Of a DNA stretch of 64,000 bases, positions 45,601 through 56,598 are shown in pieces. The stretch's first letter is position 1. Each line of letters starts with the position of its first letter. The stretch covers positions 162,695 through 226,694 of the forward strand of contig NJFT01000041.1 in assembly GCA_002221725.1 (NCBI GenBank), written 5' to 3'. The translations under genes were made by a program, and so were the position numbers. The notes under the pieces were generated by a model. The model was not told the origin of the DNA. It did not search any database and saw only the letters and a program-made list of their open reading frames with translations. This DNA comes from Scedosporium boydii. Lineage: Eukaryota > Ascomycota > Sordariomycetes > Microascales > Microascaceae.

Positions 45601-48600
45601 AAGTTCCATGATGGGTCCGGTACCAAGCGTAATAGCCAGCTGTGTCAAGGGCGTGTCGAAGATGGGGATGCTGCCAACTGACCGAGTAATATCTTTGGAT
45701 AATACATTGAGCAAGTGAGTATATGTGTTGACGAGTAACTCTGCACCTTCTTGGTCATACAAGTAGTCTTGTAGGGAGAAAGTAAGCATCGCCGTGCCGT
45801 TTTCCAGCTCATCAACAGATACTACAAGATCGAACGGGTTCTTCGCGTCAGCATATTCCAGGAACTTCATATGCACACTTTGCATCTGAGATGTCCGGCC
45901 TGCTCCCATGCGGTAGTTGAATACCACTTGGAACAGCGGAGTCTCTGTCGTCGATGCCGGGATGTTGCATGCACGTAGAATCTCCTCGATTGGAACGCCA
46001 GTCTGAGCAAGTGTCGTGTACGCCTTAGTCCGGGTAGTCTGAAGCACATCACTAAACTTTTGGTCGTTCTCGACACGGAAAATCACAGGCAGGGTTTCCA
46101 GGAAAAATCCTATTGTGTCTGTGAAACGCTGGTCGGAACGATTGGCGTCCACGATGCCGATGCACAGTTGCTCGGTATCCAACAGCCGGTGAAGCAGGAC
46201 CTGGAAAGTGGAAAGGAAAAAGTGGAATGATGTGGTCCGAGAAGCCTGGCTTGTTTTCTTTAGTGCGCTCACTATCTCGGCACTGACGTGCGTGACAACA
46301 TTTCGAATCCCGTATTGCTTCAGGGACTTGCGGGTGCTGACTTTAGCAAACGGGAAGAGAGGGAGTGGGTCGACCGGCTCGCGGAACTCATTTTGGAAAA
46401 ACTCCAGTCTCTCAGTATATGCTCCGTTGGATAAGGCTCGTTGCTGCTCTAAAGTGAAGTCGATATACTGGGTCGTCTTGGATTTGGAGGATGACAGTGA
46501 TGAACTCGGATCGTTGTAAAACTTGGCAAGATCTTGTTGGAAGATCTGCCAACTGACGCCATCCATAATGATGTGGTGGTATCCAAAGATGACGGTATGG
46601 GCATCAACACCGTGTGTCAGGAGCGTAGCGATGAAGGTATCTCCCCTCTCCAAGTCGTAGTGATATTCATGGGTGCGGCCGAACTCCCGCTTAAGATCAT
46701 GTGTCCTGTCACTGACGCCGGGAATTATCATTAGTTTGAACGGGGATTTCTCGATGATGCCTTGGACCGGTTGGCCATCTTTCTCGTTGGTGTAGAAGAT
46801 CGTGCGGAGGGTTTCGTGACGTTGAATCACGGCCTGCAGGGCCGTTTCGAACTTGACGACATCAAGTTTTCCTTGGAGTTGATAAGATGCGGTGCAGTTC
46901 AATACGGTATCATCATCCAGGTACTGGGTCAAGAAGTAGAGACGTGACTGGCCCAATGACATCGGCTCCGTACACAAGGGAGTTGGGCGAGGGGGCTTCT
47001 TCTCAAGCACATCCGAAGCAGCAATTAGGTGTGAAGGCGAAGGGAGTTTGCCGTCTTCAATAGAATCAGGCTTAGGCGATGGCCCCGAAGATATGGATGT
47101 GTTCGACATATCATCTGTGGGCGTAAGTTGACCATCTCCTACGGGATCTGACTTAGGCGATGGCCCGGAAGAGGCAGATGAGCTCAATGTATCATCTGCT
47201 GTGTTGGTGTCCGGGGTTGGCTTGTTCCAGTCGCGAGAAGTCGGAAGCGGAGCAGCTTGAACCTTGACTTCGGGAGCCTCCACCTGTCTTCCCTCGAATG
47301 AAAGAGATGAGACTACCTCATCGCATATCTGCCGGACCGAAGATCCTCCCAGGATCTTTAGGACTGGGACATCGTGACCAGCTTCAGAAAATATCCAATT
47401 GCGGATTTCCACCGCAACCAAAGAGTCGATCCCGAGATCAATGAGGGGAATATCTGTGTAAACGCCATCCGGAGATAGCTATAGCATAATTTTAAAGTTA
47501 GACAGCACGTACTTTTCAGAACAAGAAGAAAAGGGATATCGTACCTTGAGGGCAGAGATGAGGTACGCCAGGAGAGCCCCCTCCATAATTTGGAGGGCTT
47601 CATCTGGTCTAGGGGAATCCGCGAGCTTTTCCTTCAAAGTCTTTTGGACGCTGCTCGCAGAGCCCTGACCGGGTTGCGACGAACTCCCGTCAGCCAAGAG
47701 ATGCGAGAAACGCGCATTCTTATGCCAGAACGGGCGATTTTCCGAAGAGGTGCTGTAAGTCTCCAATCCCGTCACAAGCTCTGGAGATTCGGCATTCCTA
47801 TCGAGGACTATTGCCTCTGCCAAAAGATGATGGAGATCGCGCTCGGAAACGGGCATGTAGTCCAGCTTTCGCAGGTTTGTCTCCAAGGCGCTAACACCAT
47901 CTTCGCCTTCTGTCCGCTGAATGACACCGACACCAATGACCATTCCGATGTCGATGACAGATGCAGGGAGATTCCGAGCTCGCCTCTGCGTGGCCAAACC
48001 GACCATGAACTAACAATAGCAACATTAGCTACCGCTGAAGCATCCATGTCTAGGTCCTGTTAAAAGAATTGTGAACTGTGTAACTTACATTATTCGCCGC
48101 TGCATAGTTGGCTTGACTTCGCTGCCCAGTCACGGCAGAAATGGACGAGAATAGTAGGAAGAAGTCAAGGTCGTCAGCAGAGAAAACCTCGTCCAAGTTC
48201 TTCGAGCCGTCAACTTTGGGCGCCAATACTTTTCGGAAACTTTCATAAGGCATATCGGCAAACATTCTGTCTGACAACACCATTGCGCCGTTCGCCACAC
48301 CACCAATAGCGGGCATCTTGTCGAGAATACGAGTGCGGAGATTCACTAGGTCTTGCTTGTTGGTGACATCTGCTACCTCAATTCCAATGTTGGCGCCTTG
48401 TCTTTCCAGTTCATCTCTCCAAAGCGCGTTCTTGTCGGGATTCCTGTAGTTACTGGTTAGCGAGATGAGAGATCCTACCGAGTTTCTAGGGAGTTCTGCG
48501 TACCGACTCGTTACCACTATATTTCGTGCACCATTTTCGACCATCCAGCGGCACATGGACTGACCAATCTGCCCACTCAACCCAACGAGAATGTATGTCT

Positions 48601-51600
48601 TGTCTGGGGAGAATAGGTGGCGAGGATCCACGGGTCTTTGGGTCAATGTGATTATTTGATCGCCTGCCCAGTCAACAACTTCGACATTTGGATGTTGCTT
48701 GACCCCATCCAAGACCAACGAAGAGGCCTTGACTATGATTGTACTGTCAAGTGGTGTCGATGGTGGTGAGGAAAGACTCCGCACAGAAACCAAAGCTTTG
48801 AAAAGTACCTCGTGTGGTACGAGGCCATTGGCGTCGAGGTTGTCGACAGATACAACAGCAGCGTTCGCTGGGAGGGCCTGTTGGATAGCGGAGAGAATAC
48901 GAGAATCAGTTTGATGTCCTAGGTTGATGAGCAATCTTGTCCTCTCGGGTATCATTGATTCTAGTTCTCTCCTCGAGGTGTGAGGTCCAATCTCGATATG
49001 ATTCCCCAGAAGGCCAACACCAGCTGGTCGTGCCTGGTAGTCGAAGTCGATGAACGCAAAGCTTTTGTTTGAAATAGCGTTGCACCTCTCAAGAGAAGTA
49101 GCAAGATGTGCGGCAGATCCGTAAAGCAGCGTAGTATATCCGGATAACATCGAAGCCTCGATGACGCGAGCCCTAATCTCACTGATCAAGTTGACGAACA
49201 TTGGAAGATGCTCCTGAAGCTCTTCATCGCCAAGTCGGATAGTCCAGGAGCGTGGTACTGTGACGACCGAGGAGTTGGAAGCCGAGAGTGCTAGGAATCG
49301 AATCCCTTCTTGCGTGCGACCAATACAGCAGAAGATTTCTTGGTCGTGGTAGTTGGGCATGACGGGATCCAAAGAACAGTACTCCAGTGTCAGGGAAATT
49401 TGGTCTGAGCCGATGGAAAACTCTGCTAGATTCGAATGGTGATGGAGTCCCTCTTCGGCCGCGTATGAAACTTCACCTGCATTTTGCAAAGAGCGAACAA
49501 GAGTGATGGGTTGAGACGAAACATGAGCCTGGGTCTTTACCTTTCGCCGTAGAGAGTTGAGACGGTGATTTCGCTCCGAGTCGGGCATAAGTCTTGGAAT
49601 GAGCAACTTCCCATTTTCAAGAGCTAGTTCAGGTTCAGTACTCCACAGGTTCAGCTTCTTTTCGCTGTCGTCTCTCAATGCGATGCCCCTAGTAAGTCGG
49701 AGCAGGCACTCCGCAATGATTGACTCGCTACCATCAAGCGTATCCAGATCGAGGAATTGTAGGATCTTCTGTGGGTTCTCGGACTGAAAAGATCTCCCTA
49801 ACCCGATTGTACCACTCTGATAAGGGCTTTCGGATCTCGCACCCTGGGTGACCCAGAGTAATGGGTTGCACCTCTCAAGAAGCAATTGAAGATTCTCGAA
49901 ACTCGAAGCGCTTAGGTGCTCCAGAACAGGGCGGTCCAATTCAGTCAGGCTGAGAACAGTTCCAGCCTTGAAGACTTCTTCACTCTTCAGGTTGTCTAAA
50001 CAATTGACAGTAGTGATCTCTCCGTCCCAGACGCGAGATAGCTGGTTTTGTATGCTTCTGATGAGGTTTGTGATCTGGGGCGAGAAGCCACCAAGAATGA
50101 GGAGATTTTCGCGCGCGAAGATGGGCAACGCCGAAGCAAGAGGAGCTCTCAGGAAGTTGATTTCATCGTCTACCGCCTGCGATAAGACAACAGAGAATGT
50201 GTGCTTCTCCGGAATGTTGTCAAGTCCCATGGAATCAATACCTGAGAATCCGGCCTTCCGGAGAACTCCATGGGTTTGTTCGCGGGTTGGGTTCGTCAAC
50301 TTAGGCTGCATGGATCCATCCTCCTCATTCACTGGGGGAGCCGATGACAAGAAAAAGGGAAAGCGAAGCTGGTCCCCTGTCGCGGCCATCATAAGCAGAA
50401 AGCCGCCTGGCCGCAGTAGGCTTCGGATTGCCTTTAAAGCGGTTGTCTGCTTTCTAAAAGCTTTGTGGACAATAACCAAGTCGAAAGAGCCGGGTGCAAC
50501 AATATCACGCACCTCCTCAGCGCCATTTTCAACGTCGAGGACTTTGGTGCTGACTCTCAGTTGATCTGAGGCAAAGGCTGCCGTGAGCTCTTCGAGGGCC
50601 TGCCCTGATCCATCCACAATGGTGTATGAACCTAAGGCACGGCCAAGCTCCTGACATACTCCTCGCACCAGGTCGGGTGAAGATGGGCCAACTTGGAGGA
50701 TCCTAAGGCGCGGGTAGCGGTGCGATATCTGTTTGGCTGCGCTCACAATGTGCTTGTGAAGTTGCGCAAAACCAATCCCTTCGTTGTGCCAGCGAGTCAC
50801 AAGTTCACTGAGTGATTGTCCGGATGGTTGAGAGGTATTTAGGGTGGGCTCCTGCGAGTTACTGAGGAGGCTTTCGCCGATCGCCCTTACTAGAACCATG
50901 TCGATGTGCTCTCCAAACTCCTCCAAGATTGCAGCAAGCTCGGATTGAGTGGGCTCAGTTGCACCACGAGATGCGGCCTCCTCGACCAAACCAATCAAGC
51001 CTGGGGTTTTCTCAGCGACTTCATTGAATGATTTATCTGCTTTCAGTTTGAACAGATAGTAGTGGATCGCCTTCTCACAGGTATCGATAAGTCTCAGCTC
51101 TTGGTCGGGAGCGGTAAGCTGGGTTTCAAAAGTGGGTGCAGATAGGCTGTCTGGCTGCCAGACCGTCTTCAGGTAGAGAATTCTATCGTCTTTCTCCGTA
51201 GCAGGAACTATGGAACTCAATCGGAAATCTTCGATGCGAATCTCCAATTGACCGGTTTCTGAGTTGTAGATGCTCATATCGCCGGTAATCGTCGGGAGTG
51301 TTGCCTGGAACCCCGGTGTGAAGTTGGTAAGGTGTGCGTCCACAATCATCGAAGCTGGCCCTTCAGGAGCAACTCTAGCCTGAGGCGAGAACGTCATGCG
51401 GCCGATTGTTGTGGGAAGAAAGGCCGTCCATAGAGAACCGTCTCGGGGCGCACCGAATGCAGCGAGGAAGGTCTGGAAGCAGACGTCAAGCCAAGTCGGG
51501 TGAACTGGGATCGACTTTCCGACTTCCTCGTCGACCTTCACGACGGCGGACGCCGTGTCCATACGCCTCTCTATGGAAGTCATAGCCCTGAACGGTCCGG

Positions 51601-54600
51601 TATAACCCAGTCCCATCTCATCTAGCGTTTCGTAGAACTGGTTGACGTTGACCGACAACAGTTCGGATCGTGGTTTACTCGATCTCAAGGGGAACAAGAC
51701 GGAGTCGTCGGGTTGGTCTCTGGCAAGGAAGATGCGTATTTTCCCAGTAACAGCAGTCCTCATGTGTCCATCCTCTACTGTACCAGAGCTGAGAGTAAAC
51801 TCTGACTCGATGAGATCACTCTTGCGTTTCGTGGAGTCCAGATCACTGCGTAGAGATAACAAGGTCTCGGTTCCATCCGAGGACTCATCTAGGACGATTG
51901 GCCGTAGGATCGCAATGTGAGAAAGCTCTATGCTCAGCACTTGCCGTCCTCTGCAGAGAGCCCTGGCGGCCTCGAGGGCCATGACGCAATATGTAGCTGC
52001 AGGGACGATGACCTGATTCTGGATACGATGGTCCCGTAGCCAAGGCATCTCGTCAAGCTTGAAGAGATTCCGCCATCTAGGCTCATAGTCTGTGTCATCG
52101 GGAGTTCTGTTACCGAGCAGCTCATGGGGGCGGCCAGATCTGGATCGGACCTGTTTGTTGAGTCGAGACTCCCGCCACAAGATAGCCTTGTGATCCCAGG
52201 GGTAGGTTGGGAGATCAGGCAAAGGAGCCGCACTTATGCTGCTGTAGCTCTTATCGAACGCCGATGAATAACCATCAAAATTGACAGAATCGGGGCCAAG
52301 ATGCGTCCACACGAAGCCGAGAGCGGCACTTAGGGCCGTCAAATCGTCAGACTTCCGGTCTAGAACACCAGAATAAGGGATTTCAGAACCGATCTTATTC
52401 CTGATGGTCTCAAGTGTCGGACCCCTCAACGCGGGGTGCGGTCCAACCTCGAGGGCCAGATCAAGAGCTCCTCTACCATCATCCAAAGCGCCCTCTACCG
52501 CTTGCGAAAACAAGACTCTTCCAATCAAGTTTTCTTTCCAATAGAGTGCCTTCATGTCGGGGTCCTGTTCAGGGGTAATTATCCTGCTGTCTTCGTACAC
52601 GCTGGACACCCAAGCAGTAATTCCGTTGCTTTCACCCACCGGAATATCGCATCTCTCCAGAGCGGCGAGGTAGGGCGGTCCGCAAGGATACATATGTAAC
52701 GAATGGTAGGCCGTATCTACCTTGAGAATGCGATTGAATAAGCCTTCATTATCAAGCATCTGCTTGGCCTCGAAAATGGCGTCTTCATCGCCGGAAAGAG
52801 TGACACTCTTGGGAGAATTGCTGGCGGCTACCGTCAGACGGCCCTTCATCTGGGAAGTTGAGCAGAAATTGATGCCTTCATCAAACCCAAATCCCACAGC
52901 AATCATGGCGCCCTTCCTGCCATCTTCGCCAATGGCCAACCTGGCATACACACCGCGGTAATATGCAATCATCACAGCGTCATTTTCTGAAATTTTCCCT
53001 GCCGCATAAGCAGCTCCAATCTCGCCACCCGAATGGCCAACAACGGTATGGAAAGTTATGCCTGCTTGGGACAATAGACGGACAAGCCCGACTTGAACTG
53101 CTGCACATATAGGCAGAGATAGTTCGGCTTCACCTAGCCGAGACTGGGCAGGAGGTGCTAGAAGCTCCTCCTTAAGAGACCATTCTGGCGGATCAGGAAG
53201 TTGTGCTAGCGAATCTTCCATCATCTCGATCGTTTCCCTGAACAGTGCACACCTCCTGAAGAGGTTTTGTCCCATGCCCGGCCACTGCGCTCCCTGTCCT
53301 GTGAACACGCCCAGGATCCGAGGGCGTCTGTTCTCACTAAATTCTGTGACGGACGACCGAGTGCCGAGTTCGGCGCCGGGGTTCCCACGGACCTTAGAAA
53401 GCCGTTTGTTGATCGCCTCAAGTACATTTCTCTTCGAGGTCGCGGGGAAAGCTATCCTCACCGGAAGAGTGGAACGGCGCGAGTTGAGGGTTACGGCAAG
53501 CCGGTGAAGGGACACATTATTTTTCTCCATATACTGGGCATATCTTTCTAGCATCGAGACGAGTGCCGACTCAGATGTGGCCGAGAAGACGAGGGGAATG
53601 GGACTAAAATCAAGATCTGGAGAGATGGGGGTGAGAGCCTTGGGCAGCGCCTCCGGCTTTCCCCACGGTCCATGATCATGGATTTCAGGGACATAACTTT
53701 CCATGACTGCATGGCAGTTGGTGCCGCCAGAGCCGAAGCCATTTATGCTCGCCCTAAGCGGATGAGAGGGAGGGACTTGAGGCCACTCTTGTGGAGTTGT
53801 CGGTATGCGGAGTTTCTGGTAAAAAGGCCTGACACTCGGGTTGAGATTACGAAGATGTTGGTTGGGCGGAATGGTCTTATTCCGCATGGCTAATAATACC
53901 TTCAACAGTCCCGCGATTCCAGCGCCTGGAGTACAGTTAGCTTTTTTTGTGCATTGATAGAGCTTGAAATACATACACCCTTCAGTGTGACCAATTATTG
54001 TCTTGACTGACCCGACGATCATGGTGGGCTTGTCGCCATGATATTGGCCAGGTGGAAAGAACGTTTGGCTGAGGGCTGACGCCTCTCTGGGGTCGCCGGC
54101 CTGCGTGCCAGTTCCTGCGTTTCACCAGACACCATGTTAGTGAAGATTGCACCTTGTAGGAATTCGTCTGCTCCCAAAGGGTGTAACCTACCGTGAGCTT
54201 CAATGTATTGTGGTCGATCCATGGACCTCAAAATGTCGAGTCCTGCATTTCTATAGGTCGCCCGAATCAACGCTGCCTGAGCTTCGGCGCTCGGCAACGT
54301 GATTCCCTTCGTACGGCCATCCGAATTTACGCACGTTTCGCGGATCAGTGCATCTATCCGATCCCCGTCTCGAAGAGCCTGAGACAGGGTCTTCATAAAA
54401 AAAGCGCAAATACCTTCACCTCGGGCATATCCATCAGCAGACTGGTCCCACATCTGAGACTTTCCGGAAGGAGAAAGTAAATGGAGACTCGTAGCCGCAA
54501 GAAACGCATCGGGCCCTAGGATCAAGTTGGAGCCGGCTACACACGAGATTGTACACTCGCCGTTTCGCAAGCTCTGCACGCCGAGATGGACAGCCACTAA

Positions 54601-55155
54601 ACTTGAAGAGCATGCCGTGTCAACCGATATAGAGGGCCCTCTCCAGTCGAAAAAGTACGACAAGCGATTAGAGAGAAGCGCTCGGGAAGTGCCTGTGATC
54701 ATGTATTGGGAAAAGTTCTCGAGATCCCGTAGTTGCGTATCCGTATAATCAGCCGACATGGCGCCTACATAGGCAGATGTCATGCTTCCCCTGAGTCCCT
54801 GGAGCGTGAGGCCAGCATTTTCCATAGCCTCATAGACCGTCTCGAGCAGGAGTCGCTGTTGGGGATCAATGGCCTCGGCCTCGCGGGGAGCAATGTTGAA
54901 GAATCCGGAGTCGAAGAAGCGCGGGTCCTCTTCAAGGAGGTACGACTTGGTGACATTGCTGCACCCGTGGTGTTCGCCATTTGGGTGGTAGAAGCCGTCA
55001 GCGTTAAAGCGCGACTCTGGGGTGATTTCTTTGGAGAGTTCCCGGGGCGAGAGCAACAATTCCCATAGCTTTGAGGGGGACGTCGAATTGCCAGGGAATC
55101 GACATCCGGTACCGATGATGGCTATAGGTTCCTTGGGCGGATGCGTGTATGCCAT
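42685..55155 (-). CDS. hybrid polyketide synthase - nonribosomal peptide synthetase, 6 exons, 4045 aa
   Basis: Makes a polyketide, condenses it with one amino acid and releases it. Exons: 55155-54192, 54114-53977, 53925-48504, 48443-48089, 48009-47545, 47478-42685 (12138 nt). Domains by residue: KS 1-430 (Cys182 in DTACSSS); AT 575-890 (GHSGGE, Ser666); DH 965-1270 (His1000; motif glycine is Asn); cMeT about 1400-1560 with a degenerate SAM loop ([10 protein letters not shown]); no ER nucleotide motif; KR about 2140-2330 (VGLSGQIG, Tyr in ANYAAAN); ACP (Ser2467 in GIDSL); C 2612-3045 (HHIIMDG, His2750); A 3081-3590 ([18 protein letters not shown]); PCP (Ser about 3648 in GGNSL); R 3730-4045 ([13 protein letters not shown] keeps Tyr and Lys). 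The product and amino acid are unknown. It is the core of the cluster and divergent with the Fus2-type hydrolase. Confidence 0.96.
47040..47190 (-). repeat. tandem repeat in the ACP-C linker of the PKS-NRPS
   Basis: Two imperfect copies of about 27 codons. The shared signature is SSGPSPK followed by D, V/I, G/E, DG, Q/K, L and P/T residues (residues about 2543-2597). This lies in the flexible Ser/Pro-rich linker between ACP and the condensation domain. Confidence 0.75.
48444..48503 (-). other. in-frame 60-nt intron inside the KR domain
   Basis: Donor GTACGC, acceptor CTACAG, branch-like GCTAAC. Removal restores [20 protein letters not shown], the usual KR junction. It has no stop and length divisible by three, so unspliced mRNA would still encode a full protein with 20 extra residues. 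Confidence 0.8.
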
Positions 55156-55476
55156 TTTTTGGTGCTATTGATCCGAGCCAAGGATGGTGATGAGGTTAAT
55201 GGGAAGAATAGGTGGTTTCTCTATTGAAACGACAAGTTACGCTTGTATGCAGTTGGCTCTTACTGCGGAGTGCGGATATGTAGATCTTGCGGGCAACTTC
55301 TCTGGACTTGCATACATAACAGTGACTTTGAGCAGGTACATGCAGAGTCGTATCTGAAGCCTAGCGATCAAATCAAGGTCTCGCAGTCGAGGTAAATGTT
55401 GCGGTCATTTGCAAGTAAATACATGCAGTCCCGGGACATCGCCCTTTGACCAATCAAGATGCGACGCGGTGCCGAT

Positions 55477-55550
55477 CCGGTCGACCGGGGCTGACCGGAT
55501 CTGACCGGCCGGCAGGTTCCGAGCGGAAGTAAACCGACCGAACGGTTCGG
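55477..55550. promoter_or_regulatory. CGG/CCG dyad block upstream of the PKS-NRPS
   Basis: 12-bp palindrome CCGGTCGACCGG (55477-55488); CTGACCGG repeated directly at 55491 and 55501 (10-bp spacing); CCGAA-CGG-TTCGG inverted repeat (55538-55550). CGG triplets in everted or inverted pairs are the usual targets of Zn2Cys6 dimers, and such a regulator is encoded at 59261-60982. About 320-400 bp upstream of the PKS-NRPS start. The protein-site match is inferred. Confidence 0.6.
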
Positions 55551-56177
55551 ACAACAGACGGTGTTTTTTTGTCATGATGTCCAGCCCTGGGTGACAACCC
55601 ACTGAACTCTCTACTCCACTCATTTAAACTACGATCACTGATTTTGACCTGCTGCCTTCCAAAACAGGAAATCATCCCGATTTACTGATTTACGTAGCTT
55701 GCGAGTTTCTATTGCCGCTCGACAACAGACCAGGCCGACATCTACCATCCGAAGCTTTCCAACTTATCAATACCACTTATAAGTAGTTAAGTTGAGAATT
55801 TTGTCTCTATAATTCACACAAATTCACTTTGTCTTTTCTTTCAGGATTACAGGTATATCAAAATATAAACTATATAGAGCGTCCTTATTTTAAGTACACT
55901 CCTCATTTCGCACCTGAGACAACTCACAACTAGCTACTTATGATGCTGGTGCAAGTTTAGAGTAGCCAACAGTAGAAACTGTAAAGGAAATATATATACC
56001 AAGGCATTTTTTTTTTTTTATAAAAAAAAATATAAAAAAAAAAAATAAATAAATAAATCATGAATACAAAATTTTTTTTTTTTCCTTCTCTTAAAAAGAA
56101 ATTTAAGTAAAGTAAAGGCATAGGAGGAAGAGACAGACACGACTACAAAATAATATAATACATTAATAAAAAACGCC

Positions 56178-56182
<5 letters not shown>

Positions 56183-56231
<49 letters not shown>
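56183..56231. repeat. 49-nt T homopolymer
   Basis: Uninterrupted T from 56183 to 56231 within AT-rich DNA that also has runs of 9-13 A or T. Length is prone to assembly or polymerase slippage error. Confidence 0.85.
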
Positions 56232-56236
<5 letters not shown>

Positions 56237-56598
56237 TGTGAAATTTTACATATATGTTAGTATACTATCTTTTAAATCTAACAAGTAAATACCGAAAGTT
56301 CGATTGTTTCATCCTACATTCGGTCGAGGTCTCACCGAGCTGGGGGACCTCTGGCCCGAAACCGCCTTGCCCGGAATGTTTTCCCTATTTTTGAGCTGCC
56401 CCATGGAGATGTCCCTGAAATTGGCATTATGTATTGTCCTCGTCTAAGCATGCGCTTCCCCATTATGGGCAGCATACCTCTGGGACTGTTTCCCCTAACT
56501 CTATCCAAGGGTTTGTGTTCCCCATTTACCTCCTTGGTTCGAGAGCATTTCAAAGGTAGTTTATATCGCCGGAAATTCAAAAACCATCTTTAATTATC

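Larger units (their letters stand above)
55156..56598. promoter_or_regulatory. bidirectional promoter of the PKS-NRPS and the Fus2-type hydrolase
   Basis: 1443 bp head-to-head. Nearest the PKS-NRPS is a GC-rich block of CGG/CCG dyads (55477-55550). The centre (55780-56290) is strongly AT-rich with A and T homopolymers and a 49-T run. A CCGAAAG (56292) and a TTCGG (56319) lie about 300 bp before the hydrolase. No coding region is supported. Confidence 0.6.
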
